A stretch of 64,000 nucleotides of DNA from Rhodospirillaceae bacterium (GCA_002722885.1 PBNE01000006.1:333894-397893); one strand, 5' to 3'. Shown: positions 10,024 to 19,885, counted from the stretch's first letter. Numbers and translations: made by a program. Notes: generated from the letters alone by a model not told the origin.

Positions 10024-11064
10024 TTAACGATCGACCAGAACAATGTCGATCCGGTCCATCGGTCCTTCTTCAGCCTTGTCGCCCAGCGCTCTAACGTCGA
10101 TGCGGGTGGAGCGCACGTTGTTCTCTATCAGATAGGCGCGTACCGCCAGGGCACGTGACAGGGCAAGGCGACGTGAGTCACTCGCCGAGGTTCCTTCGCT
10201 CGACGCAAAGGCTCGGAGCTGAACCCGTTGGTCGGGATTGGCATCGAGCTGTCCTGCGAGGCCCTGCAGCAGGGCCCTGTCGGCATCGCTCAACGCATCA
10301 CTTTCGGTCTCGAACAGAATCTGCAGGTCGTCGCTGGTGCTTGCGGCGTTGATGGAGGTCACCACGGCCACATCCGTACCGTCCATCGTGAGATCGGGCT
10401 CGGGCACTTCAATCGCTTCGGGATCGACGGGTTCGCTCAGCAGGTCCTCGATTTCGTCGAAGGCGCTGACGGTGTCCGCGGGTTCGGGGGTAGACGTTGC
10501 CGCAGCCACCGCAACGGCCTCCGGTTCGATCAGGAGTTCGCTTTTGGGGGTGGCTTCCATGATCTCTGCCGCCATCTCCGGCTCGGGTTCAGGCGCGGTG
10601 ACGGTTTCTGTGGTCACGATGTTGAAGGGTTCGAGTTCGGCGTCGGGGTCGATCATGATTTCCGACACTACCTCAGCTTCCGAATTCTGCTCCGGAAGAG
10701 CCGGCATTTCGAAATCGTTCGACGATGTTGTGGCCAGCTGCTCAAGCAGGAGAACGGATTCTGAACTCATGGCGCTACCGTCAGGTGCGGGCAGCAGCAA
10801 CACGCTGTCTTCCGATACCGCGCCGGGCATGCTCACCGTCGAGTTGTAGACCCCTGTAGACGAGAGTGTGGTGACGTTACCGAAAAGGTCGAGCGAGGTC
10901 TCGTCGAGCGGCGGGCCTAGAGAATCGAGGACGTCCAGGTTGACCTCGACCTCGGGCTGTAAACTCTGCGCATGCGCCGGCAGACCATAAACGGCGAGGC
11001 CGGCAGCCAGTAGGGCGACCGCAGGGAGGGTCCGCGTGTTCAAAGCGATGTGGCGAAGGTTCAT
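10024..11064 (-). CDS. OmpA family protein with long acidic, Pro/Glu-rich linker
   Basis: Signal peptide (VALLAAGLAVYGLPAHAQ), acidic central region, C-terminal LQILFETESDALSDADRALLQGLA...RRLALSRALAVRAYLIE OmpA-like domain. Confidence 0.8.
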   Translation of the reverse strand: MNLRHIALNTRTLPAVALLAAGLAVYGLPAHAQSLQPEVEVNLDVLDSLGPPLDETSLDLFGNVTTLSSTGVYNSTVSMPGAVSEDSVLLLPAPDGSAMSSESVLLLEQLATTSSNDFEMPALPEQNSEAEVVSEIMIDPDAELEPFNIVTTETVTAPEPEPEMAAEIMEATPKSELLIEPEAVAVAAATSTPEPADTVSAFDEIEDLLSEPVDPEAIEVPEPDLTMDGTDVAVVTSINAASTSDDLQILFETESDALSDADRALLQGLAGQLDANPDQRVQLRAFASSEGTSASDSRRLALSRALAVRAYLIENNVRSTRIDVRALGDKAEEGPMDRIDIVLVDR

Positions 11065-11166
11065 GGCGTTGTCACCAGGCTCCATCGGGTTAGCTGCGCC
11101 AGTTTTGCGCACCATAGACAACGCTGGCCATGCAAACAACGTGCCTTGACCGGAAACCGGACAGGA

Positions 11167-11961
11167 TCAGCGTCCGGCGAGCGCCTTGTGCAACTGACTG
11201 TGAATGTGTGGATTCGCAGCCAAAACGGCTCCGTTCTTGAGGTCGAACTCGCTGCCGCTGGTATCGGTGACATAGGCACCGGCTTCGCGCGCCAGCAGGA
11301 TTCCGGCGGCGACATCCCAGGGTTTCAGTCCTTCTTCCCAGAATCCGTCGAAACGACCGGCCGCAACATAGGCAAGGTCGAGCGCGGCCGAGCCCATGCG
11401 CCGCAGATCGCGCGTATGGCGCATCACATGGCCCATCTGCTCCAGAAGGCGCGTCTGGTCGATCCCCTCTTCGCTGGCGGATCGGCCGTGCGCGATCAGG
11501 CAGTCGGCCAGCCGTTCACGACGGCTGACACGCAGGCGGCGCTGGTTGACATAAGCGCCTTCGCCTTTCTCACCCCAGAACAGCTCGTCGCGAAGGGGAT
11601 CGAAGACGATGCCGGCCTCCAGTTCTCCATCCTGCTCGACGCCGATGGAGATGCAGACCTGCGGGACCGAGTGGATGAAGTTCAGCGTCCCGTCGAGTGG
11701 ATCGATGATCCAGCGCGAACGGCCGTCCTTGGCCGGCACCGGCTTGGACTCCTCGGTCAGGAAGCCGAATCCGGGGCGGGCCTTGGCCAGCTCTTCCTTC
11801 AGGGTTCTTTCGGCCTTGAGGTCGGCGGCGGTGACGAAGTCATTAGTGCCCTTGCGCGAAACCTGAAGGTTCTCGACTTCGTTGAAGTCGCGCAGGAGCG
11901 TGCGGGCTGCCTTGTCGGCAGCCGCGGCCATGACGGTGATGAGCGGTGAACGACGGGACAA
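11167..11961 (-). CDS. suhB: inositol monophosphatase family protein
   Basis: WIIDPLDGTLNFIHSVPQVCISIG, WDVAAGILLAREAGAYVTDTSG motifs. Confidence 0.88.
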   Translation of the reverse strand: MSRRSPLITVMAAAADKAARTLLRDFNEVENLQVSRKGTNDFVTAADLKAERTLKEELAKARPGFGFLTEESKPVPAKDGRSRWIIDPLDGTLNFIHSVPQVCISIGVEQDGELEAGIVFDPLRDELFWGEKGEGAYVNQRRLRVSRRERLADCLIAHGRSASEEGIDQTRLLEQMGHVMRHTRDLRRMGSAALDLAYVAAGRFDGFWEEGLKPWDVAAGILLAREAGAYVTDTSGSEFDLKNGAVLAANPHIHSQLHKALAGR

Positions 11962-11969
11962 GGCTGTGA

Positions 11970-12536
11970 TCAGTCCTTGGCGCGTTCGCGATAGGTCGCA
12001 TCTTCGGTGTTCACCACTATCCTTGTGCCGGTCTCGATATGTGGCGGCACCATGACCCTGAGTCCGTTGTCGAGCGTGGCGGGCTTGTAGGACGACGCAG
12101 CGGTCTGGCCTTTCACCACGGCCTCGGTTTCTTCGACCGTGAGCACCACCGTTTCCGGCAGAGCCACGCCGAGAGCCTCTTCCTCATAGGACTGGACCGT
12201 CACCATCATGCCGTCCTGCATGAAGGCGGCCTTGTCGCCGATCATGTCGCGGCTGATCTGGATCTGCTCGAAGGTCTCGGTGTCCATGAAGGTGAAGTTG
12301 TCGTCGTCGGCGAAAAGGAACTGGTACTCCTTGTCCCACAGCCGCACGCGCTCGACCGTCTCGGACGAACGGAAGCGTTCGTTCAGCTTGGCGCCGTCGC
12401 GAATGTCCTTCAGTTCGACCTGAAGGTAGGCGCCGCCCTTGCCGGGTTGGGTGTGCTGGATTTTGGTGGCGACCAGGAGGCGGTCCTTGTGTTCAATGAC
12501 CATGCCGGGCCGGATCGCGTTGCCGTCGATCTTCAT
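11970..12536 (-). CDS. efp: elongation factor P
   Basis: MKIDGNAIRPGMVIEHKDRLLVATKIQHTQPGKGGAYLQVELKDIRDG...; full-length 188 aa. Confidence 0.96.
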   Translation of the reverse strand: MKIDGNAIRPGMVIEHKDRLLVATKIQHTQPGKGGAYLQVELKDIRDGAKLNERFRSSETVERVRLWDKEYQFLFADDDNFTFMDTETFEQIQISRDMIGDKAAFMQDGMMVTVQSYEEEALGVALPETVVLTVEETEAVVKGQTAASSYKPATLDNGLRVMVPPHIETGTRIVVNTEDATYRERAKD

Positions 12537-12581
12537 GCGCGTAACCTGAGATTGCGGGGTTGTCTGAGGGCGCGGAAGCTA

Positions 12582-13187
12582 TCAGTGGCCGGTGATCTTG
12601 GCAACGGCAGCGGCGATCTCCGCAAGCGATGCGGAATCGGACCACAATTCGTAGTTCAGAGCCACGAAATCGGCGCCGGCTTCAGCGGCGGCCACAGCTT
12701 GCTGCACCGATTGGCAGCCCAGCGCGACACAGGGTGGTTCCATCATCATCTGCCACCAGGTCAGGCACGCCTGAGCGTCTGGTGAGGGCGGCCCGAACGC
12801 GACGTAATCGGCCCCGGCCTCACCTGCGATCATGGCGTCGTGCCGCGATGATCCACAGCCCGCACCCACGATTCTGTCGTCCGGCAGAGAGGCGCGGCCT
12901 GCTTCGACCGAACCCTCGATGTGAGCGCCGTCGGCTTCGACGTCGAGAACAAGATAATCGTGTCCTAGAAGGACAAAGGCGACGTCACGGCTCTGGGCGA
13001 TAGGGCCGAGTGCCTTTGTGGTCTGACGCCACACGTCATCGCTCTGGTCGTTCAGGGCGAGCATGAAACAGGCGACATCGTGGGCGTCGAGGGCGGTTGC
13101 CAGTTCAGCAGTGAATGACTCGAGCGCCACCTGCGGCGGTGAGACGAGGTAGAGGCGGCAGGCCGCCTCCTGATCGCCGGGGGACAG
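12582..13187 (-). CDS. thiE: thiamine phosphate synthase-like (ThiE/TenI family); start codon uncertain
   Basis: Track ORF starts at GTG 13130, but the upstream in-frame codons read LSPGDQEAACRLYLVSPPQ, the expected first beta-strand. C-terminal GAGCGSSRHDAMIAGEAGADYVAFGPPSP and ALGCQSVQQAVAAAEAGADFVAL motifs. Confidence 0.72.
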   Translation of the reverse strand: MSPGDQEAACRLYLVSPPQVALESFTAELATALDAHDVACFMLALNDQSDDVWRQTTKALGPIAQSRDVAFVLLGHDYLVLDVEADGAHIEGSVEAGRASLPDDRIVGAGCGSSRHDAMIAGEAGADYVAFGPPSPDAQACLTWWQMMMEPPCVALGCQSVQQAVAAAEAGADFVALNYELWSDSASLAEIAAAVAKITGH

Positions 13188-13190
13188 GGC

Positions 13191-14111
13191 TCAGGCCTTT
13201 CCCTGGTAGATCTTGATGATGCGGTCGAGCATGGCGTGGGCATCTTCCGGTTGACGTTGGAAGGTGTTGCGCCCGATGATCGAGCCCGACGCGCCACCGG
13301 CTGCGATCTCACCTATCTCGGCGAACACGCCATCGAGGTCCTTGGCGGCACCGCCCGAGAAGACCACGATCCGACGGCCGTTGAATGCCGACTGCATGAC
13401 GTGTTCGATCCGCGCCTTGAGCGTGGAGATGTCGATGCCTTCGCTCTCGTAGACCTTTTTGGCCTCGGCCTGTTCGATGAAGTCTGTCGGTGGCTTCACC
13501 TTGATGATGTTGGCGCCGAGCTGTGCGGCCATATGCGCGGCATAAGCGGTGATGTCGACGGCGGTCTCGCCGTCCTTCGAGAGTGTGCCGCCGCGCGGAT
13601 AGGACCAGACCACCGTCGCAATGCCGCAGGATTTCGCCTCCAGCGACATCTCGCGAACCTCTTCGATCATCTCGAACTGGTACTCGGAGCCGGGATAGAT
13701 CGTGAAGCCGATGGCCGAACAGCCAAGACGCAGGGCGTCCTGAACCGAAGCGGTGATCGCCTGGTCTTTCTCTGTCGCGAGGCTGTTGGAGTTGTTGGCC
13801 TTGAGGATCAACGGCATGGCACCGGAGAAGGTGTCGGCACCGGCCTCAAGGAAACCGAGCGGCGCGGCATAGGCGTTCAGCCCGGCATCGATGGCAAGCT
13901 GGAAGTGATAGTGCGGATCATAGGCCGGCGCGTTCTTGGCGAAGCTGCGGGCAGGACCATGCTCCCAACCCTGATCGACCGGCAGGATGACCATGCGACC
14001 GGAACCACCCAGGCGGCCGTGCATCAGAATGCGCGCCAGGTTGGCTTTCACGCCCGGCGGTTCGCCCTCGTACCAGGAGAGGATCTGTTTGACGCGTCGC
14101 GTGATTTTCAT
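13191..14111 (-). CDS. class I (DhnA-type) fructose-bisphosphate aldolase
   Basis: MVILPVDQGWEHGPARSF..., ANIIKVKPP, FSGGAAKD motifs. Confidence 0.9.
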   Translation of the reverse strand: MKITRRVKQILSWYEGEPPGVKANLARILMHGRLGGSGRMVILPVDQGWEHGPARSFAKNAPAYDPHYHFQLAIDAGLNAYAAPLGFLEAGADTFSGAMPLILKANNSNSLATEKDQAITASVQDALRLGCSAIGFTIYPGSEYQFEMIEEVREMSLEAKSCGIATVVWSYPRGGTLSKDGETAVDITAYAAHMAAQLGANIIKVKPPTDFIEQAEAKKVYESEGIDISTLKARIEHVMQSAFNGRRIVVFSGGAAKDLDGVFAEIGEIAAGGASGSIIGRNTFQRQPEDAHAMLDRIIKIYQGKA

Positions 14112-14178
14112 GGCACCAGGGCTCCCCGCATGGACGGATTGAAGTGTGGGGCTTGCTTAGCTTGATCGCGGATGCCGA

Positions 14179-14649
14179 TCAATTGGCGGCGGCGTTGCGC
14201 AGCTGGTCTTCGAGGCTTTGATCCACAGGGCCCTGAAGGCAGGCCGGGCGGTTCTGATGAAACCGTGCGCCTACGGATTCTGCCATTTCTGCGATGCGGC
14301 GAGTTGTGTCCGGAGGCCCCGTCATATGGACATCCTTCCAGCCCAGACGCAGCGCCAGCATGGCTTGTCCCGCACTATCACCGCAGTCGATCAGGGCGTG
14401 GACGCAGCCGTCGCCCAGGCCTGCCTGGCGCATCATTTCCAGCAGGTAGGCCGGCCCGTAGCGGCCACTGGCATCGGGTTCGGTGACCAGTAGAACAGCG
14501 ACATCGAGGCGCGCCGCGATCTCTGTGACAGCCCGGGCTTCTGCAGCGTCACGGACCGTCACGGGGTGCCACGGGGTCGCGGAGCGTTTTTCCGAAATGG
14601 GGTCGTGAGCCAAAGCTGTCGATCCACAGGTTGATGAGACGGTCAGCAA
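14179..14649 (-). CDS. hypothetical protein
   Basis: Good coding appearance, 156 aa, downstream-facing with fba; no family recognised with certainty. Confidence 0.55.
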   Translation of the reverse strand: MLTVSSTCGSTALAHDPISEKRSATPWHPVTVRDAAEARAVTEIAARLDVAVLLVTEPDASGRYGPAYLLEMMRQAGLGDGCVHALIDCGDSAGQAMLALRLGWKDVHMTGPPDTTRRIAEMAESVGARFHQNRPACLQGPVDQSLEDQLRNAAAN

Positions 14650-14742
14650 GTGTGGACCAGTCGCCTGACGGGTTCTACGTGGTCATACCCGGATCACGCA
14701 TGATCCTGTAGCGTTGGGGCCTCCTGATTTTCTGGTCGCGCC

Positions 14743-16227
14743 ATGACACACTTCCTGACGTCACGACATGACATCACGCTCAATCTGGTGCGCGACGTAG
14801 CCTGGCGTGGCGAAGCCCTGGCCGTCGCGGACGTGACCCTCGACGACATCGACAAACAGCGTGAGGCCTTCCTGGCCTTTGTTCGCTGTGACTCCGACGC
14901 GCGGGTCTACGGGGTCAATCAGGGGCAGGGTGAGATGATTGCCGAGGCCATGGATGAGGCCGACCGTGAACGGTTGGCCCGGCTCAAGCCATTGGCAGCC
15001 GCCGTGCCGTTCGGTGAACCTTATCCCGAGCGGGTGGTGCGGGCGATGGTGCTGGCCCGATTCGCGAACCTGTTGGAAGGGCATGGCACGGGTTCCGTGC
15101 GGCTGGTCCAGGCGCTGGCGGCCATGCTTAACGAGGGGCCGTTGCCGAAGGTGCCGCAGAAAGGCCAGGGCGGTCCTGGTGAGATTCTGGTGCTTTACAC
15201 GCTGTTCGCCGATCTTGCGCAATCGCTCGACCTGGAGCCCGGCGAGCGTGGCGCGCTGATCAATGGCGCGCCAGCGGCGGCAGCCGTTCTGGCTGATGCG
15301 GCGCTGGTCGGCGAACGTCGGCTGGCCCTGGCCGAACGTGTTCTGGCGCTGGCGATTGTCGCGTTCAACGCGCCGGCGGAACACTACGAGCCCGTTGTCG
15401 GCACTCTGCTGGGCGGCGCCCACAATGAGACGGCGTTCAACAACCTCGCCGCCCTCCTTGATGGCATGACGAACGGCGTCGCAGCCCGCGACCATCAGGC
15501 GCCGGTAGGCTATCGTATCGTGCCCCATGTGCTCGGGCAGGCACATGCCGCCGTGGAACAGGCGCATTTGATGGCGACCCAGAGCCTGTCTGCGGTGACT
15601 CACAACCCGATCTACCTGGCCCCGGAGGCCGCCGGTGGCTATGGCCGCAGCCTCAGCACCGGCGGCTATCACAACGCCGTCGCCGCGCCGGCGATGGACC
15701 AGATTGCCGGAGCCTGTGCTGATCTTTGTCTTGTCTGTCTGCGTCTATGCGTCGGTTTGCTGAACGGCCGCGTCTCGGGCTATCCCGATTTTCTTTTGAG
15801 CGGGCGCAAGGCGGGAGAATCGGATGGACATGGGGCGGTGGGCTATCTGCCGATGGCGATCACCGGGTTCATGGAAGAAGCGCGTGCGGCGGCAACGCGA
15901 ACGTTCATTCCGGCGTCGGATGCCAGTGTGTTTGGACAAGATGACGTGACCGCGCCGGCGTTCCTGGCCTGGCCCAAGACTATGGCCGCGGGCGCAAGCA
16001 TGGAGGCCTGCCTGGCCGTCACGGCGGTAGCGGCGTCGCAGGCCCTGCATGTGACAGGCCGGACACAGATCCCCGCGCCTTTGACGGGGTTGCTTGATGA
16101 TGTCAGGCATCATGTGCGGACGGTCGAGGGCGACCGCGTACTCGGTCCGGACCTGGGTGCACTCACAAACCATCTCCGGGCCGGTGTGTTTACCGACGAT
16201 CACAACAGCGACGGGAGCGGCCGATGA
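14743..16227 (+). CDS. HAL/PAL-fold aromatic amino acid lyase-like protein lacking the MIO-forming ASG motif
   Basis: VYGVNQGQGE (HAL YGINTGFG), PKVPQKGQGGPGEILVL (HAL PHIPLKGSVGASGDLAPL), ERGALINGAP (HAL EGLALLNGTQ), HQAPVGYRIVPHVLGQA (HAL QDPYSLRCQPQVMGA), AVTHNPI (HAL AVSDNPL), STGGYHN (HAL SGGNFHG). Confidence 0.8.
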   Translation: MTHFLTSRHDITLNLVRDVAWRGEALAVADVTLDDIDKQREAFLAFVRCDSDARVYGVNQGQGEMIAEAMDEADRERLARLKPLAAAVPFGEPYPERVVRAMVLARFANLLEGHGTGSVRLVQALAAMLNEGPLPKVPQKGQGGPGEILVLYTLFADLAQSLDLEPGERGALINGAPAAAAVLADAALVGERRLALAERVLALAIVAFNAPAEHYEPVVGTLLGGAHNETAFNNLAALLDGMTNGVAARDHQAPVGYRIVPHVLGQAHAAVEQAHLMATQSLSAVTHNPIYLAPEAAGGYGRSLSTGGYHNAVAAPAMDQIAGACADLCLVCLRLCVGLLNGRVSGYPDFLLSGRKAGESDGHGAVGYLPMAITGFMEEARAAATRTFIPASDASVFGQDDVTAPAFLAWPKTMAAGASMEACLAVTAVAASQALHVTGRTQIPAPLTGLLDDVRHHVRTVEGDRVLGPDLGALTNHLRAGVFTDDHNSDGSGR

Positions 16228-17576
16228 GCGAGGAAAGTAGGCAGTCGATGCGGTCCTATCTGGCCGCGGCTGAAGAAGCGGGCGACTTGCACCGGGTCAA
16301 GGAAACCGTCTTGCCGCTGCATGAGATAGGGGCCTGCCTGACCCTTCTGGACGGCAGATCTCCGGTGCTCTTCGAAGCCGTTAAGGGGCATGGCCTGCGC
16401 GTGACGGGCAACCATCTCACCACGCGCGAACGTATTGCCGCGGCCTTGGGAACAACCGCCGCCTCGCTGCAACAGCGTCTGGTCGACGCCATTGCGTCGC
16501 CTCTGGCACCTGCTCTTGTCGAGGCCGCACCCTGCCAGGACGTGATCGTCGAGAATCCGGATTTGGCGGATCTGCCGATCCCGACCTTCTTTGAGCATGA
16601 AACCGGTCCCTACATCACGGCTGGCGCCATTGTGGCGAAGGACACCAGGACCGGCCTTGGCAATCTCTCGATCGCCCGGCTGAAACCGTTGGGGGAGAAC
16701 CGGGCCTTCATCGGCATCGCGCCGAACCATCACCTCGCCGTTCTGGCGCGTGCGGCGAAAGAGCGTGGCGAGCGGCTGGAGATCGCGGTCACCCTTGGCA
16801 ACCACCCCGCCGTGATGCTTGCGGCGTGTCTTTATCTCGGACTGGGCGACGACGAGATGACCGTGGCGGGCGCGTTGCTGGAAGAGCCGCTGGAGACGAC
16901 GACGGGAACGACTGTCGACCTTGCCGCGCCGGCCCATTGCGAGATCGTTCTGGAGGGTGTGCTCGATCCTGATGAGATGATCGAGGAGGGACCGGTCAGC
17001 GAATTCCACGGCATGTATGAACGTTACGGTGCGGGTTATGTTGTGCGATTCTCGGCCATGACGCGGCGACGCGACGCGATCTTTCAGTGCGTGCTGCCTG
17101 GTTATGCCGCCGAGCACGTTCTTCTGGGTGCGGAGGCCATTGCGGCGGGACTGGCCCGACATCTCAGGGGTGCCGTCACGTCCCTCAAAGAGATTGCGGT
17201 GACGACCGGTGGCGCGGGACGTCTCCACGCTGTGGTGAGCCTCGATCACCCCCGGCCCGGCGCCGCCCGCAAGGCGATCTTCGCGATCTGGGGTGCGGTC
17301 AATCTTATCAAGCAGGTGACGGTGGTCGATGGCGATGTCGACCCTTGGGACCCGGTCGCCGTCGAACACGCCGTAGCCACACGGATGCGACCGGAACGCG
17401 ATCTGATCGTGGTGTCGGGTGTTCAGGCCGACCGGGCAGAACCGCTGGAAAGCGGCGGTACGGTCGGCAAGCTCGGTATCGATGCGACGATCCACGACAG
17501 TGACCGTGCCGACTGGACGCCAGCGCGACCGCCTGTTGAGGTTTTGGCGCGGATACGGGAGATGCTGGGGCGCTGA
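16224..17576 (+). CDS. UbiD family decarboxylase
   Basis: ENPDLADLPIPTFFEHETGPYITAGAIV, APNHHLAVL, IEEGPVSEFHGMYERY, KQVTVVDGDVDPWDPVAVEHAVATRMRPERDL; ATGA overlap with the upstream gene. Confidence 0.9.
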   Translation: MSEESRQSMRSYLAAAEEAGDLHRVKETVLPLHEIGACLTLLDGRSPVLFEAVKGHGLRVTGNHLTTRERIAAALGTTAASLQQRLVDAIASPLAPALVEAAPCQDVIVENPDLADLPIPTFFEHETGPYITAGAIVAKDTRTGLGNLSIARLKPLGENRAFIGIAPNHHLAVLARAAKERGERLEIAVTLGNHPAVMLAACLYLGLGDDEMTVAGALLEEPLETTTGTTVDLAAPAHCEIVLEGVLDPDEMIEEGPVSEFHGMYERYGAGYVVRFSAMTRRRDAIFQCVLPGYAAEHVLLGAEAIAAGLARHLRGAVTSLKEIAVTTGGAGRLHAVVSLDHPRPGAARKAIFAIWGAVNLIKQVTVVDGDVDPWDPVAVEHAVATRMRPERDLIVVSGVQADRAEPLESGGTVGKLGIDATIHDSDRADWTPARPPVEVLARIREMLGR

Positions 17577-17586
17577 GCGCCGAGGC

Positions 17587-18780
17587 TCAGCTCTCCAGTG
17601 CGGCGACGCCGGGCAGGGTCTTGCCTTCGAGCCATTTGAGGAAGGCGCCGCCGGCCGTGGAGACATAGGTGAAGTGCTCAAGCGCCCCGGCGTGCGCCAA
17701 GGCCGCGACCGTGTCGCCGCCGCCGGCCACCGACAACAGCGTGCCCTGATCCGTGAGATCGGCGGCCGCGCGGGCGACGGTGTTGGTGCCGTGATCGAAA
17801 CCCTCGAGTTCGAAGGCGCCCATCGGCCCGTTCCAGACCAGTGTACGGCAGGATGTCAGGCGATCGGCCAGGGCCGAGGCGCTGGCGGGACCCACATCCA
17901 GGATCATCTGACCACCGGACACGGAATCGACCGGGACATTCTGTGAGGCGGCGCCGGACTTGAACTCTTTGGCCACAACCGCGTCGCTTGGCAGGACGAT
18001 GTCGCAGCCGGCATCCCGGGCCATGGCCATGATCTCGGAGGCGGTGCCGGTCATGTCGTGCTCGCACAGGGATGCGCCGACCTCGATGCCCTGGGCCGCG
18101 AGGAAGGTGTTGGCCATGCCGCCACCGATCGCGAGTACATCGACCTTGCCGACGAGATTGCCGAGCAGGTCGAGTTTGGTCGAAACCTTGGCGCCGCCGA
18201 CGACGGCCGCGACGGGGCGTTCCGGATCGCCCAGGGCCTTGGCGAGGGCTTCCAGCTCTTGCTGCATCAGACGCCCGGCTGCGGCGGGCATCCGTACAGG
18301 CAGGCCCACGACCGAGGCGTGGGCGCGGTGTGCCGTTGAAAAGGCGTCGTTCACATAGATGTCGCCATGCGCGGCCAGCGCGTCGGCAAAGTCACTGTCG
18401 TTGCCTTCTTCACCGGCATGGAAACGAAGGTTCTCGAGCATGGCGATGTCACCATTACCCAATGCTGCGACAGTCTGCCGCGCCGAGTCGCCGATGCTGT
18501 CAGCGGCGAAGCCGACGGGTTGTCCCAGCGTCTCTGAAACGGCAGAGGCGACCGGAGCCAGTGACAGTTCGGGCGCCACGGCACCCTTGGGCCTGCCGAA
18601 GTGACACAGGATGACGACACGCGCGCCGGCTGCAGACAGTTCGCGGACGGTCGGCATAGCCCGTTCAATCCGGGTGGTGTCGGTGACGCGGCCATCCTGC
18701 GTGGGAACGTTGAGGTCGAGGCGCACGAGCACCCACTTGCCGGCGACGTCGAGGTCATCCAGCGTCCGAAAGGCGGTCAT
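17587..18780 (-). CDS. pgk: phosphoglycerate kinase
   Basis: [26 protein letters not shown]..., [32 protein letters not shown]; start moved to internal ATG 18780. Confidence 0.96.
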   Translation of the reverse strand: MTAFRTLDDLDVAGKWVLVRLDLNVPTQDGRVTDTTRIERAMPTVRELSAAGARVVILCHFGRPKGAVAPELSLAPVASAVSETLGQPVGFAADSIGDSARQTVAALGNGDIAMLENLRFHAGEEGNDSDFADALAAHGDIYVNDAFSTAHRAHASVVGLPVRMPAAAGRLMQQELEALAKALGDPERPVAAVVGGAKVSTKLDLLGNLVGKVDVLAIGGGMANTFLAAQGIEVGASLCEHDMTGTASEIMAMARDAGCDIVLPSDAVVAKEFKSGAASQNVPVDSVSGGQMILDVGPASASALADRLTSCRTLVWNGPMGAFELEGFDHGTNTVARAAADLTDQGTLLSVAGGGDTVAALAHAGALEHFTYVSTAGGAFLKWLEGKTLPGVAALES

Positions 18781-18791
18781 CAGCAGTGTCC

Positions 18792-19799
18792 CTAGAGTAG
18801 CTTGCCGAGAGCGACGGCGGTGTCGCTCATGCGGTTCGAGAAGCCCCACTCGTTGTCATACCAGGCCAGCACACGAACCAGGCGCTTGTCGATCACCTTG
18901 GTCTCGGAGAGATCAAAGATCGAGCTGGCCGGATTGTGGTTGAAGTCGGTCGAGACGAGCGGCTCATCGTTGACCGCCAGGACACCCTTCAGCGCACCCT
19001 TCGACGCCTTGATCATCGCGGCGTTGATGGCTTCGGGTGTCGTATCCTTTTTCGCTTCGAGCTTGAAATCGATCAGGCTGACGTTCGGCGTGGGAACGCG
19101 GATCGAGGTGCCATCGAGCTTGCCTGCGAGTTCTGGCAGGACCAGGCCCACGGCCTTGGCGGCGCCAGTCGAGGTCGGGATCATCGAGACCGAGGCGGCA
19201 CGGGCGCGGCGCGGATCGCTGTGCAGGGTGTCGACCGTGCGCTGATCGCCGGTGAAGGCGTGGATCGTGGTCATGAAGCCGTGCTTGATGCCGACGGTCT
19301 TGTCGAGGACGGCGGCAACCGGAGCCAGGCAGTTCGTGGTGCAGGATGCGTTGGAGATCACCGTGTGGCTCTTGCGCATCTTGTTGTGATTGATGCCGTA
19401 GACCACCGTGATGTTGGCGCCCGAGGCAGGAGCCGAAACCAGGATCTTCTTGGCGCCACCTTCGAGATGGGCCGAAGCCTTTTCTTTCGAAGCAAAGATG
19501 CCGGTGCATTCGAACACGACATCGACGCCGAGGTCGCCCCAGGGCAGATCGGCGGGATTGCGCTCGGACAGGACCTTCACGCTCTTGCCGTCGACCCGGA
19601 TCGTATTCTTGGTGGAGCTGACCTTGCCGGGGTAGGCGCCGTGGACCGAGTCGTACTTCAGCAGGCGGGCGTTGGCCTCTGCTGAGCCGAGGTCGTTGAT
19701 GGCGACAAATTCGATGTCCTTGCGGCCTGCCTCCATGGCGGCGCGAAACACGAGACGACCGATACGACCAAAACCGTTGATGCCGACACGAACGGGCAT
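18792..19799 (-). CDS. gap: glyceraldehyde-3-phosphate dehydrogenase
   Basis: [21 protein letters not shown]..., [14 protein letters not shown] catalytic motif, [12 protein letters not shown]. Confidence 0.97.
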   Translation of the reverse strand: MPVRVGINGFGRIGRLVFRAAMEAGRKDIEFVAINDLGSAEANARLLKYDSVHGAYPGKVSSTKNTIRVDGKSVKVLSERNPADLPWGDLGVDVVFECTGIFASKEKASAHLEGGAKKILVSAPASGANITVVYGINHNKMRKSHTVISNASCTTNCLAPVAAVLDKTVGIKHGFMTTIHAFTGDQRTVDTLHSDPRRARAASVSMIPTSTGAAKAVGLVLPELAGKLDGTSIRVPTPNVSLIDFKLEAKKDTTPEAINAAMIKASKGALKGVLAVNDEPLVSTDFNHNPASSIFDLSETKVIDKRLVRVLAWYDNEWGFSNRMSDTAVALGKLL

Positions 19800-19885
19800 G
19801 CTGTCCTCCGAGGGCGCGGAATGCGCATTGGATGTTGAAAGGTGCGTCTTCCTAACGATGGTGCGCGGACCGGTCAACGGCTGCC

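Noticed and set aside
16200-17681. 493-aa minus-strand ORF
   Set aside because: Fully antisense to the well-supported UbiD gene; Arg/His/Gln-rich translation without recognisable domains.
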